DNA of 64,000 nucleotides from Microbacterium sp. MPKO10 (GCF_026107415.2 NZ_JAPCHX010000004.1:372001-436000); one strand, 5' to 3'; positions 37,305 through 45,835 are shown, counted from the first letter of the stretch. The notes: generated by a model from the sequence alone, not told the origin. A program made the numbers and translations.

Positions 37305-38069
37305 ATGCCGACCAAGCAAGCGAAACCGTCCGGAGGCGTGCAGTCTGTCGAGCGCGTGTTCGAACTTCTCGAACTCATCACAGATGCCGGGGGCGAAGTG
37401 ACGCTCAGTGAACTGTCGTCATCGACCGACCTCCCCCTCCCCACGATTCACCGCCTGCTGCGCACGCTGGTCTCGCTTGGCTATGCCCGCCAGCTGCCCA
37501 ACCGCCGCTACGCTCTCGGGCCCCGCCTGATCCGCCTCGGCGAAGGCGCCAACAAGCAGCTCGGCGCCCTCGCACGCCCGCAACTCGCGTCGCTCGTGGC
37601 CGACCTCGGCGAGAGCGCCAACATGGCTGTGCTCGACGGCGACATGGTTGTCTACATCGCACAGGTGCAGTCAAAGCACTCGATGCGCATGTTCACCGAG
37701 GTGGGCCGCCGCGCCCACACGCACGACACGGGCGTCGGCAAGGCAATGCTCGCGGAGCTGCCGGAGGAGCGCGTGCGCGGAATCGTCGAGCGCGCGGGTA
37801 TGCCCACACCCACCGAGAACAGCATTGGTACGGTCGACGACCTTCTGGCCGAACTCGAGCGCATCCGAGAACGCGGGTACTCCATTGACGAGGGCGAGCA
37901 GGAGCTCGGGGTTCGTTGCTATGCCATGACGGTTCCGGATGCTCCGACGCCCACGGCGATCTCGGTGTCTGGCCCCAACAGTCGTGTCGACGAAGCGTTC
38001 GCCGCACGTGCGATTCCGCTGCTCACGGAAGCCGCGCAGACGATCTCCGACAATCTCACGCTCGCGTGA
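37305..38069 (+). CDS. IclR-family regulator, probable glyoxylate/purine regulator
   Basis: 254 aa. N-terminal winged HTH (SVERVFELLELITDAGGEVT, ELSSSTDLPLPTIHRLLRTL) and C-terminal effector domain (MFTEVGRRAHTHDTGVGKAM, YSIDEGEQELGVRCYAMTV). AllR of E. coli, the glyoxylate-sensing repressor of allantoin genes, belongs to this family. Start ATG 37305 has GAGGG nearby. It lies between the two operons it probably controls and overlaps the next dehydrogenase gene (GTGA). Confidence 0.92.
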   Translation: MPTKQAKPSGGVQSVERVFELLELITDAGGEVTLSELSSSTDLPLPTIHRLLRTLVSLGYARQLPNRRYALGPRLIRLGEGANKQLGALARPQLASLVADLGESANMAVLDGDMVVYIAQVQSKHSMRMFTEVGRRAHTHDTGVGKAMLAELPEERVRGIVERAGMPTPTENSIGTVDDLLAELERIRERGYSIDEGEQELGVRCYAMTVPDAPTPTAISVSGPNSRVDEAFAARAIPLLTEAAQTISDNLTLA

Positions 38070-38809
38070 GTCGCGTCGCCGTCGTCACGGGCGCGGCCTC
38101 GGGCATCGGTCGGGCCTCCGCTCGCGCGCTGCTCGACGCCGGCTTCTGTGTCGCGCTCGTCGGTCGTCGCGAGCAGCCGCTCGTTGAGACAGCATCCGGA
38201 ACCCCGAACGCACTGGTCATCCCGGCCGATGTCACCGATCCTGTGCAGGTCGACACCGTCTTCGAGCGCACCGTCGCCGCGTGGGGTCGGGTCGACGTGC
38301 TGTTCAACAATGCGGGGGTCTTCCCGGCGTCCGCTGCCGTCGACGACCTTGATCTCGACGAATGGAACCGCGCCCTCTCGGTCAACCTCACGGCAGTGAT
38401 GCTGTGCAGTGCGGCGGCCGTGCGCACGATGAAGGCGCAGTCGCCGCAGGGCGGTCGCATCGTCAACAACGGGTCGATTTCGGCGCAGACGCCGCGCCCG
38501 CTCTCCCCCGCCTATACGGCGACGAAACACGCGGTCACCGGGCTGACGAAGTCCATCGATCTCGACGGCCGCCCCTTCGGCATCACGTGCGGGCAGATCG
38601 ACATCGGCAATGCGGCCACCGACCTCACGCGCTCCATCGGTCTCTCAGACGGAGCACTTCAGCCGAATGGCGAGCGCATCGTCGAGCCGAGCTTTTCGGT
38701 TCAGGATGCTGCCAGGGCAGTCCTGCTCATGGCCGAACTGCCGCCGAACGCCACGGTGAACTCCCTCACCATCACAGCATCCGGAATGCCGTACATCGGC
38801 CGCGGCTGA
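38066..38809 (+). CDS. SDR-family oxidoreductase
   Basis: 247 aa short-chain dehydrogenase. Cofactor motif TGAASGIGRA (8-17), NNAG (81-84), Ser137 and YTATK (Tyr150, Lys154) form the complete active site. GTG start overlaps the IclR stop, so it is co-transcribed and may act on a glyoxylate- or purine-derived substrate. Its last 138 bases form the left copy of a 142-bp direct repeat; the gene itself is intact. Confidence 0.92.
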   Translation: MSRVAVVTGAASGIGRASARALLDAGFCVALVGRREQPLVETASGTPNALVIPADVTDPVQVDTVFERTVAAWGRVDVLFNNAGVFPASAAVDDLDLDEWNRALSVNLTAVMLCSAAAVRTMKAQSPQGGRIVNNGSISAQTPRPLSPAYTATKHAVTGLTKSIDLDGRPFGITCGQIDIGNAATDLTRSIGLSDGALQPNGERIVEPSFSVQDAARAVLLMAELPPNATVNSLTITASGMPYIGRG

Positions 38810-38813
38810 CGCC
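38672..38813. repeat. Direct repeat, left copy (3' end of the SDR gene)
   Basis: 142 bp matching 39770-39911 with four mismatches, including one that changes the stop (TGA here, TTA in the right copy). Inner edge lies 18 bp from the stop of the HTH antitoxin gene. Confidence 0.95.
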
Positions 38814-38831
38814 CGAAACGCCCCAGCGCGC

Positions 38832-39344
38832 TCAGACGAAGACGGCGCCCTGGTGCATCGCCTCACCGGAGAGCCGCCCGCGCGCCAGATCGCCGTTGAC
38901 CACGTCGACGCAATCGACAGGCAATGGCATCTCGTCGTCTGCGCTCGTGAGACGTTGATGAACGGCCCACTCCCACACGTGGGCCCAGCGCCAAATCTGG
39001 GAGTCGCCGATATCGCCATACGGGGCGGGGAAGTCCGCACGCCGACGGCCTAAAGACCAGAGACGCACCGTCTCACGACTGACGTTCAGTCGACGAGCGA
39101 TCTCACTCGTACTCACCAAATCTGGATCTATCCTCACCACGGTGACATTGATCGCGTCGAGGTCCTGGGTCAACTGCCGAACCGCCTCCGTGGCGGTCGA
39201 GCCTTGCACAGAGGCATCGATCGTCATAACGCCGAAGGTCTCTCCGACGACGGTCACATAGCTGAGTGCGTCCAGGTGGGCGTTTTGGACAGAGCTCTCG
39301 AGGTCAAAACCCTCGATGACCGCAATGATGCCGTAGATGTTCAT
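38832..39344 (-). CDS. HTH-domain antitoxin-like protein
   Basis: 170 aa. The N-terminal half (about 1-85, IIAVIEGFDLESSVQNAHLD ... SVQGSTATEAVRQLTQDLDA) has a HicB-like alternating pattern; the C-terminal half is an AlpA/excisionase-like HTH, VSTSEIARRLNVSRETVRLW then SLGRRRADFPAPYGDIGDSQ and IWRWAHVWEWAVHQ. It lies just after a HicA-like toxin gene, toxin first, as in higBA. G-rich ribosome binding site before ATG 39344. Probably neutralises the toxin and represses the module through the dyad at 39361-39380. Family not named with certainty. Confidence 0.72.
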   Translation of the reverse strand: MNIYGIIAVIEGFDLESSVQNAHLDALSYVTVVGETFGVMTIDASVQGSTATEAVRQLTQDLDAINVTVVRIDPDLVSTSEIARRLNVSRETVRLWSLGRRRADFPAPYGDIGDSQIWRWAHVWEWAVHQRLTSADDEMPLPVDCVDVVNGDLARGRLSGEAMHQGAVFV

Positions 39345-39360
39345 TACCCCCCCCTCCCCA

Positions 39361-39380
39361 ATGTTGTCATATGCCAACAT
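39361..39380. promoter_or_regulatory. 20-bp near-perfect palindrome, likely operator
   Basis: ATGTTG-T-CATATG-C-CAACAT, symmetric at 18 of 20 positions, lies between the toxin stop and the antitoxin start. Same relative position as the dyads in higBA. Confidence 0.6.
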
Positions 39381-39385
39381 ATTTG

Positions 39386-39631
39386 TCACCAGTGATTTCG
39401 ATTCGGTGCGCAACCGTGATGGCATCGTCTCGCGCGCTGCCACGTCTTCTTTGCCGTGTTGAGGCCGGTACTCGCAATGCTGATTCGACAGCCAGAAACG
39501 CCGCGTTCGGAGCACATAAGAATTCCAGCCGGATGGGCCCGTGATCCGGACTCGCGATACGTCCATCCGAATTCTTTCAGTAGAACGTCAATACACTTCC
39601 GCGCATCACGATCCCTCGGCAACCCGCCCAC
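39386..39631 (-). CDS. HicA-like toxin
   Basis: 81 aa from GTG 39631 (GGAG 5 bases upstream); an upstream GTG at 39670 would give 94 aa. The sequence RKCIDVLLKEFGWTYRESGS, RAHPAGILMCSERG, CRISIASTGLNTAKKTWQRA and RRCHHG follows the pattern of short dsRBD-fold HicA-type toxins (W...GS..H..., C.ISI..T..N), with the His presumed catalytic. AT-richer than neighbours. Partner of the downstream HTH protein. Assigned from pattern, not from a database search. Confidence 0.6.
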   Translation of the reverse strand: MGGLPRDRDARKCIDVLLKEFGWTYRESGSRAHPAGILMCSERGVSGCRISIASTGLNTAKKTWQRARRCHHGCAPNRNHW

Positions 39632-39769
39632 AGTCTCTCCGTCTCCCTCCGCAACATCGCGAAAAGACACTACTCAGACACACCGACAGCCGAGCCAGTT
39701 ATCCACAAGCGGTCACGCCTCACGTCACTGGATCACGCCACATGTGACTCTCAGGGAATCCGCTCGCAA

Positions 39770-39911
39770 GAGCGCATCGTCGAGCCGAGCTTTTCGGTTC
39801 AGGATGCTGCCCGGGCAGTCCTGCTGATGGCCGAACTGCCGCCGAACGCCACGGTGAACTCCCTCAGCATCACAGCATCCGGAATGCCGTACATCGGCCG
39901 CGGCTTACGCC
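39770..39911. repeat. Direct repeat, right copy (orphan SDR 3' end)
   Basis: Offset 1098 bp from the left copy, four mismatches. It encodes the last part of the SDR protein without the rest, and in this frame would read through to a later stop. The remaining 39632-39769 between toxin and repeat is AT-rich and has no gene. Confidence 0.95.
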
Positions 39912-39976
39912 GCAGCGGCCTGGCTTCTCCCACCTGATCTGGGTGACGACGCGGCCGCGGGCGCGGCACGCGTCCT

Positions 39977-41521
39977 CTACGGTTCCGGTTCCGTCCGTGA
40001 CGGTCCGGACGCGTCGGAGTCCGACAGGGGCACATTGTCGCCGGCGGGGTCGACGAGCACGACCTCATTGTCGTCAGCATCCACGATCTTGCCGTCGACG
40101 CAGCGATCTCCATCTTCCAGACACTCGATCACCTGAATTGGAATCTGCCGCGTCGGAGCCGCGCCGAACACCGACTGGTTCTTGGAGTTGCCCACGGTGA
40201 ACACGTTGAACAACAGGTTCAGCAGCAGGGCCATCACCGCAGCCGAGCTGATGCCCGAGTCGAAGATCACCTGGAACCACGCAGGGAAGTTGCTGTAGAA
40301 GTCTTCGTTCACAACGGGGAGCACACCAAACGTGATCGCCGTCGCGACGATGATCAGGTTCATGTTGTTTTTGTAGCTGACTTTCGACAGCGTACGGATG
40401 CCGCTGGCGGTGACCGTTCCGAACAGCACGATCCCTGCGCCGCCGAGCACCGGCATCGGAATCGCGGCGACGAGTCGCCCGAGCACCGGAAGCAGACCCA
40501 GCAGCACCATGATCACGCCACCCGCGGCGACAGCCCAGCGGCTCTTGATCTTGGTGACGGCGACCAGACCGACGTTCTGTGCGAAGGCGCTCTGCGTGAA
40601 CGAGTTGAACACGGGCGAGACCGCACTCGAGAGCATGTCGGCGCGCAACCCTGCGGCGATTCGCTTCGAGTCCACCTTCGATCCGGTGATCTCGGCGACG
40701 GCGATCAGGTCGGCCGTCGTCTCGGTCATGATCACGAGAATCACGATGAACATCGAGAAGATCGCCGCGGGTTCGAAGACGGGCAGGCCGAAGTGGAACG
40801 GGTTGGGGAACGCGACGATGGCGCCGTCAAAGACGCCGTCGAACGAAACCTTGCCCATGAGCGCGCCGACACCGGTCCCAAGCACGAGCGCGATCAAGAT
40901 GGACAGGCGCGAAATCGTGGCGTTGCCCACTTTGCTCAGGAGCATGATGATCGCGAGGGTGATACCCGCAAGCGCCACGTTGCTCGGGTCGGCGAAGTCG
41001 GGAGCGTCTGGATCATTTCCCACGATCCAGCCGGCCGCCACGGGAACGAGAGTGAGCCCGATGGTCGTGATGATGATGCCGGTCACGAGCGGCGGGAAGA
41101 ACCGGACGATCTGCGCGAAGAACGGCGCGATCACCAGGCCGATGATCGACGCGACGAGCACGGCACCGAAGACCGCTTGAATTCCGCTGCCTTGATTGAG
41201 GATCGACAGCATGGTGGCGACAGCGGCGAACGAGACTCCCTGAACCAGCGGGAGCTTCGAGCCGAAGAACGGTATGCCGACGGTCTGAAGCACCGTGGCG
41301 AGACCACCGATAAAGAGGCAGGATGCCAGCAGCACGGCGATCTCGCCGCCAGTCATTCCGGCGGCACCGCCGATGATGATCGGCACGGCGATGATGCCGC
41401 CATACATGGTGAGAACGTGCTGCAGCCCATAGGCGAACGCGCTTCCGACCGGCATCCGCTCGTCTTCGGGGCGCTGCGGGTCAATGGGGCGCTTTGTACG
41501 TGTGCGTTGTGCTCGAGACAT
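39977..41521 (-). CDS. NCS2-family uracil-xanthine/urate permease
   Basis: 514 aa with about 12-14 membrane spans. The NCS2 signatures are visible: YGLQHVLTMYGGIIAVPIII, PLVQGVSFAAVATMLSI, TTADLIAVAEITGSKVDSKR (motif with conserved Glu), SFTQSAFAQNVGLVAVTKIK and VLGGAGIVLFGTVTASGI. With uricase genes next door, urate or xanthine is the likely substrate, imported with H+ or Na+. GAGGAGG before ATG 41521. Confidence 0.93.
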   Translation of the reverse strand: MSRAQRTRTKRPIDPQRPEDERMPVGSAFAYGLQHVLTMYGGIIAVPIIIGGAAGMTGGEIAVLLASCLFIGGLATVLQTVGIPFFGSKLPLVQGVSFAAVATMLSILNQGSGIQAVFGAVLVASIIGLVIAPFFAQIVRFFPPLVTGIIITTIGLTLVPVAAGWIVGNDPDAPDFADPSNVALAGITLAIIMLLSKVGNATISRLSILIALVLGTGVGALMGKVSFDGVFDGAIVAFPNPFHFGLPVFEPAAIFSMFIVILVIMTETTADLIAVAEITGSKVDSKRIAAGLRADMLSSAVSPVFNSFTQSAFAQNVGLVAVTKIKSRWAVAAGGVIMVLLGLLPVLGRLVAAIPMPVLGGAGIVLFGTVTASGIRTLSKVSYKNNMNLIIVATAITFGVLPVVNEDFYSNFPAWFQVIFDSGISSAAVMALLLNLLFNVFTVGNSKNQSVFGAAPTRQIPIQVIECLEDGDRCVDGKIVDADDNEVVLVDPAGDNVPLSDSDASGPSRTEPEP

Positions 41522-41706
41522 GTGGACCTCCTCGTCCAGATGCGGGGATACGTTCGACCAGGAGTTTCGATCGAACCCACGGCTTGGTGTCGATGATCGA
41601 CTGGGTTGTTTTTAATGATTAAAGAAATGAATCGGGTGCACGAATCGGCGCTCGCCTGGCGGCGGCGAGACGTGCGGTCAGTGTGCAGTTGTGAGTGAGC
41701 CGAGAT

Positions 41707-41730
41707 GGCCCCGGAGCGGACTCCGGGGCC
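41707..41730 (-). terminator. Hairpin after the uricase operon
   Basis: Perfect 10-bp stem GGCCCCGGAG / CTCCGGGGCC with loop CGGA, 6 bp after the uricase stop. No T-tract. Confidence 0.6.
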
Positions 41731-41736
41731 CACGGA

Positions 41737-42630
41737 TCAGCAGAAGCCGGCGATGCCCTCCCAGGCCTTCTCGTTGAGCGGCGCGCCGTCGCGGAGGACG
41801 GTCGCCTCGATCAGGCCATACGGGCGGTCGGCCGCGTAGAAGACCTCGTTGGGGTTGTCGAGGCCGAACGGCGAGAGGTCGACGACGAAGTGGTGCTTGT
41901 TGGGCATCGAGAACTTCAGCTCGTCGATCTCGGGGTGGGCGTTGATCACTTTCTCGCCCATCTGGAAGAGCGTCTGCTGCAGTGCCGTCGAGTGCTTCTC
42001 GGCGAACCCTTCGAGCAGCAGTGCTTTGACGCTCTCGTACGTCGCATTCCAGTCGACGTCTGTGGTGTTGTACCGCCAGCGTGCGGCAACGTCGGTGGCG
42101 AGGATCCGATCGGTGGCCTCCGCCAGGGTCGTGTACTTGTCTTTCTCGTACCCGACGAACTCGCTGCCCGTCGACTTCAGCACGGTGAGGCTGTGCAGTC
42201 CGCCGATGACGGTGCGGTTATCCCCGTCACCCACAACGACGGCCGTGCGCATCTCGGTGCCGTTGCGCACGAACGAATGATCGTGCTCGGCTCCTCCGAC
42301 AAGAATGCGATCCCACTGAGACTGCTCGGCCTCCCAGCGTCCGCCATCGACCCAGCTCCAGCCGCCGATGAAGTGGTCGGCCAGCCCGAGCAGAAACTGC
42401 TCGGGTGAGTCGATGCCCTCTTTGGCAAAGGCGAAGACCGTGTTCTTCTGCGTGTCGGTGGGCAGGCAGTGGGCGTTATTCCCCGTGCTGTGCACCTCTT
42501 CGAAGTCACCACGCAGCTGGCTGGTGACGTTGAGATCCTTGATCTCGTGGCGGTCGGTGTCGCGCTTGACGCGGACGACGTGGACCTCGGCTTTTCCGTA
42601 CTGGTTCTTTCCGAGAATGGCGTTGCTCAT
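41737..42630 (-). CDS. Urate oxidase (uricase)
   Basis: 297 aa, cofactor-free urate hydroxylase. NQYGKAEVHVVRVKRDTDRH, FEEVHSTGNNAHCLPTDTQK and NTVFAFAKE contain the catalytic Thr/Lys region; FIGGWSWVDGG, KSTGSEFVGYEKDKYTTLAE and MPNKHHFVVDLSPFGLDNPN (family NPNEV-type motif) follow. It oxidises urate to 5-hydroxyisourate. ATG 42630 is separated by one base from the uraH stop. Final gene of uraD-uraH-uricase. Confidence 0.97.
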   Translation of the reverse strand: MSNAILGKNQYGKAEVHVVRVKRDTDRHEIKDLNVTSQLRGDFEEVHSTGNNAHCLPTDTQKNTVFAFAKEGIDSPEQFLLGLADHFIGGWSWVDGGRWEAEQSQWDRILVGGAEHDHSFVRNGTEMRTAVVVGDGDNRTVIGGLHSLTVLKSTGSEFVGYEKDKYTTLAEATDRILATDVAARWRYNTTDVDWNATYESVKALLLEGFAEKHSTALQQTLFQMGEKVINAHPEIDELKFSMPNKHHFVVDLSPFGLDNPNEVFYAADRPYGLIEATVLRDGAPLNEKAWEGIAGFC

Positions 42631-42631
42631 C

Positions 42632-42973
42632 TCAGCTCCCTCGATATGTTGAATAGGCGAACGGACTGAGCAGAAGCGGCACGTGATAGTGCTCCTGCTC
42701 ACTGTCGACGCTGAACGTCAACGAGACCTCCGGGAAGAAGGTGTCCTGGGAGATGCCGGCGAAGTAGGCGCCCGTGTCGAATCGCAGCCGGTAGGTGCCG
42801 GAGTCGAGTCGCGCGGGGCCAAGGTCTTTCACCCGCCCGTCAGCATCGGTGAAGCCCGTGGCTACCTGGCCCCAAGTCTCGCCGTTCTGGGCTTCGAGAA
42901 CGACAGAGACCCCGGTGGCCGGTTGCCCGACCATCGTGTCCAGAATGTGGGTGGTCACGTGCGAGACGCTCAT
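42632..42973 (-). CDS. uraH: 5-hydroxyisourate hydrolase
   Basis: 113 aa transthyretin-like protein. THILDTMVGQPATGV (His), GRVKDLG (Arg), EHYHVPLLLSPFAYSTYRGS with the diagnostic C-terminal YRGS. It hydrolyses 5-hydroxyisourate to OHCU. Overlaps uraD by four bases (ATGA) and precedes uricase. Confidence 0.97.
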   Translation of the reverse strand: MSVSHVTTHILDTMVGQPATGVSVVLEAQNGETWGQVATGFTDADGRVKDLGPARLDSGTYRLRFDTGAYFAGISQDTFFPEVSLTFSVDSEQEHYHVPLLLSPFAYSTYRGS

Positions 42974-43464
42974 GCGCTCACTACTCCTTCTAATCTCAGC
43001 GTCGCGATCTCGCGCAGCTGGTGGTCGACGATCGCCCGCTCCTCCTCGGGGGTATGCCCGAGTCTGGCATTCAGTGCGGCGAGGATCTCTTCGGAGCTGC
43101 GCCCGGCAGCGCGGATGAGGAAGACACGGTCGAATTTCGCTTCGTAGACGCGGTTGCCTTCGACGAGGGCGTCCGCGATCTCCTGTGAAGAGTCGAGACC
43201 CGCCTGCTCAGAGCGAGACAGGGATGCTTCGGTGCTCTGCCCCGACGCGCGCTCACCGATGCGTGGGTGGTGCGAGAGCGCCCGCTCCAGCTCCGCGTCA
43301 GTGAAGGGCGACGCGGCTTCGGCGGCGAACGCGGTCAGCTCCTGACGGCTTGCAAATGGGCGCGCATCGATGATCGCACTGACCCATCGCTCAATGTCGA
43401 GACAGGGGCGCAGAACGTCAGCGGCCTCCTCATCGGGAAGCTGGTTGAACTGCTCGAGTTGCAT
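42970..43464 (-). CDS. uraD: OHCU decarboxylase
   Basis: 164 aa, helical. FNQLPDEEAADVLRPCLDIE, ALSHHPRIGERA (catalytic His), SRSEQAGLDSSQEIADAL and FLIRAAGRSSEEILAALNAR are signatures of 2-oxo-4-hydroxy-4-carboxy-5-ureidoimidazoline decarboxylase, yielding S-allantoin. First gene of its operon. Confidence 0.96.
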   Translation of the reverse strand: MQLEQFNQLPDEEAADVLRPCLDIERWVSAIIDARPFASRQELTAFAAEAASPFTDAELERALSHHPRIGERASGQSTEASLSRSEQAGLDSSQEIADALVEGNRVYEAKFDRVFLIRAAGRSSEEILAALNARLGHTPEEERAIVDHQLREIATLRLEGVVSA

Positions 43465-43485
43465 CGTTGATCCTCTGGCGAATAA

Positions 43486-43510
43486 TTCCGTAGTTTGAAA
43501 TATCTATTTC
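43486..43510. promoter_or_regulatory. Candidate operator box of the uricase operon
   Basis: TTCCGTAGTTTGAAA fits TTYCRYA-N3-TGRAW, in AT-rich DNA 22 bp upstream of uraD. Confidence 0.5.
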
Positions 43511-43567
43511 ATTTTCATTTATACAAGCCTGAAGCCCCGGCTCTGTCAAGGACAGGCCGGAGTGTCG

Positions 43568-44041
43568 TTAGGCGTCGATCCCGAGTTCCTGGCGCAATGC
43601 GGCAACGTGTCCCTCGGCGCTGACGTTGTACTCGGCACGCGAGACGACGCCTGCCTTGTCGACGACGATCGTCGAGCGCAGGACGCCGACCATCGCGGTT
43701 CCGTTGATCACCTTCTCGCCCCAGGCACCGTACTCCTTCGAAACCGACGCACCGGCGTCCGAGAGAAGCGGAAACACCAGGTCGTGGTTCTTGGCGAAGG
43801 AGGCGATGGCCTCCACCGGGTCGGCCGAAATGCCGATGACCTCGTAACCGGCACCGCGCAGAGACGCCAGGTTGTCGCGGAAGTCACACGCTTCCGTCGT
43901 GCATCCAGGCGTCTCGGCCTTCGGATAGAAGTACACGACAACGTCGCGTCCGCGAAGCTGACTCAGCGTTACGTCCTCCCCCTGCGCATTGGGCAGAGTG
44001 AAGTCGGGCGCGGTGTCACCTACGGTGAGTTGTTTCGTCAT
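43568..44041 (-). CDS. bcp: Thioredoxin-dependent peroxiredoxin, BCP/PrxQ family
   Basis: 157 aa. Peroxidatic Cys in YFYPKAETPGCTTEACDFRD (PxxxTPGC) with the resolving Cys five residues later, typical of BCP. It reduces H2O2 and organic peroxides. Uricase next door makes H2O2, so location is meaningful. ATG 44041 preferred (GGAG 7 bases upstream) over ATG 44047. Confidence 0.95.
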   Translation of the reverse strand: MTKQLTVGDTAPDFTLPNAQGEDVTLSQLRGRDVVVYFYPKAETPGCTTEACDFRDNLASLRGAGYEVIGISADPVEAIASFAKNHDLVFPLLSDAGASVSKEYGAWGEKVINGTAMVGVLRSTIVVDKAGVVSRAEYNVSAEGHVAALRQELGIDA

Positions 44042-44074
44042 TGACATCTCCTTTATGCGTCAGCGAACGCAGTC

Positions 44075-44971
44075 TTATGTTGAGGGCGCCGACACGTTGA
44101 ACGCCTCGGCGAGCTCGGCGATCTTGCGTGCGCGCCCCAGTCGGGGCAGGTCGCTTCCGTCACGGATGACGCAGCCGCGTGCCTCGAAGTCGGCGAGGAA
44201 CCCGTTGGCCCAGCCAACATCGGTCGGCGTGGGGCTGATGACCTCGTTGATCACGGGGACCTGTTCGACGTCCAGGCACAGCTTGCCGGTCATCCCCATG
44301 CTCACCGTCGTACCCGACTGCTCACGCAACACGGGGTGGCTCGAGCCGACAGTCGGTCCGTCGATGGGTCCGGGCAGGTTGCCGCAGCGGCTGGCGACGA
44401 CAAGTTTGGCACGCGGGTAGGCCATGGCCTCGCGGTCGGCAGACATCCCGGTGTCGCGACGGAAGTCACCGCTGCCGAAGGCGAGGCGGAACGCGCCCTC
44501 GGCACGTGCAATGTCCGTCGCGGTTTCGATGCCGATCGCCGATTCAACCAGCGCGATCACAGGCAGGCGCTCACCGAGGTGCTGAAAAGTGTCTTCGACC
44601 TGACGCGGCGTCTCCGTCTTGGCGAGCATGATGCCCTGTAGCCCGGGGACGTCGCGCAACGCGGCAAGGTCGTCACCCCAGAACTCGGTTGAGGCATCGT
44701 TCACGCGCACCCACGCCTCGCCGCCGCCGCTCAGCCAGTCGACAACGGCTTCGCGGGCTTCTGGCTTGCGTGAGGGGTCAACGGCGTCTTCGATGTCGAG
44801 GATGATTCCGTCGGCGGCGCTGGCATCAGCATCACTGAATACTTCGGGCTTGGTGGCGGGAACGAGCAGCCATGATCGCGCCAGCTTGGCCGGCACGGTG
44901 CGCGTCCGGCGCGATGGCGCCGCCTGCGTGCTCGCACGACTCGTGCTGACTGAGTCAACCTGAGAACTCAT
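44075..44971 (-). CDS. HpcH/HpaI aldolase/CitE-like lyase
   Basis: 298 aa. ARSWLLVPATKPEVFSDADA, GIILDIEDAVDPSRKPEARE (ED metal ligands), WVRVNDASTEFWGDDL, IALVESAIGIETATDIA (Glu) and FGSGDFRRDTG define the CitE-like CoA-ester lyase barrel. It has the same upstream box as the purine operons, so it may belong to the pathway, for example processing a C2/C4 intermediate. GAGGTGG 8 bases before ATG 44971. Confidence 0.87.
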   Translation of the reverse strand: MSSQVDSVSTSRASTQAAPSRRTRTVPAKLARSWLLVPATKPEVFSDADASAADGIILDIEDAVDPSRKPEAREAVVDWLSGGGEAWVRVNDASTEFWGDDLAALRDVPGLQGIMLAKTETPRQVEDTFQHLGERLPVIALVESAIGIETATDIARAEGAFRLAFGSGDFRRDTGMSADREAMAYPRAKLVVASRCGNLPGPIDGPTVGSSHPVLREQSGTTVSMGMTGKLCLDVEQVPVINEVISPTPTDVGWANGFLADFEARGCVIRDGSDLPRLGRARKIAELAEAFNVSAPST

Positions 44972-44991
44972 CCTTGAACCCACCTCGCTAC

Positions 44992-45006
44992 TTCCACAAT
45001 GTGAAA
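44992..45006. promoter_or_regulatory. Candidate operator box of the CitE-like gene
   Basis: TTCCACAATGTGAAA fits TTYCRYA-N3-TGRAW, 20 bp upstream of the start codon. Confidence 0.45.
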
Positions 45007-45196
45007 GCTTATTATTGCTTACTGAAAAGATTAGGATGCCGCGGGGTCAAAGTCAATCGCGCGAACCAGGTTCGCGCGAAAGGATGCTGTGCCGCCGCGT
45101 TCCTCCCTATAAAGGGTACGACGAGGCGTTCACGCTGCGGGCGGGAGGCACTCAGCTCTCACCGGATTCTGCAGGCGGGTATCCATACACGTTTTA

Positions 45197-45213
45197 ATGA
45201 CAGTTACTGTCAT
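45197..45213. promoter_or_regulatory. TetR operator
   Basis: Perfect 17-bp palindrome ATGACAGT-T-ACTGTCAT ending 19 bp before the TetR start codon; suited to autorepression. No other copy was noticed in the window. Confidence 0.75.
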
Positions 45214-45232
45214 AAAGAGGTAGACTGAGGCC

Positions 45233-45835
45233 ATGCCTCGCACGCAACTCCCCCAGTCGACCCTCGTGGAAATCTCCCGCAGGTGCGCCCTGCACGTGGC
45301 CGACCCGAACAGCACACCCGACACGAAGTCGCTTGTTGCAGCATCCGGTCTGTCTGAGCGCACCTTCTTCCGCTACTTCCCCACCAAGGCCGACTGCGTG
45401 CGCCCCCTGCTCGACGAGGGAAACCACCAGTTCGTCGACGGTGTGGCACGGCGCATCGAGGCCAGCAGCAGCGCGAGCCTGCTCGAGATGGTTGCGGACG
45501 CATTCGTGGAGTCGTTCGAAAGCGCAGGCGTGGGCGAGGATCTCTCGCTTCTGCGAGCGATCCTGTCGGTCCCCGAATTCCACCGCGTGTGGCTGTTCAC
45601 CAACGACCAGATCACCGAGCGGCTCAGAGCGATCATCGCCGTGCCGCTCGATCTGCCCGCAGACTCACTCGCTGTCCACGTCGCTGCGGCGCAAGCCACG
45701 CTACTGGCGACCACGGCGCTTCATCACATGGCAGAGCATTCGCTGGATGTTGCGACAGCCTCGCGTCTTGCCGCCGATGCGCTGTCGATCAACCCGCTCG
45801 GTCAACCGATCGGGCAGCAGAAAACACCACAGTAA
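45233..45835 (+). CDS. TetR-family regulator
   Basis: 200 aa. The HTH reads DTKSLVAASGLSERTFFRYF followed by PTKADCV, the usual TetR recognition helix; the C-terminal domain is all-helical. It is followed 12 bp later by an SDR gene, with which it forms a likely autoregulated operon under the palindrome at 45197. Confidence 0.93.
   Translation: MPRTQLPQSTLVEISRRCALHVADPNSTPDTKSLVAASGLSERTFFRYFPTKADCVRPLLDEGNHQFVDGVARRIEASSSASLLEMVADAFVESFESAGVGEDLSLLRAILSVPEFHRVWLFTNDQITERLRAIIAVPLDLPADSLAVHVAAAQATLLATTALHHMAEHSLDVATASRLAADALSINPLGQPIGQQKTPQ

Noticed and set aside
39977-41521. Treating the permease as part of the repeat-bounded insertion
   Set aside because: It lies outside the right repeat and matches the purine pathway by function and base composition.
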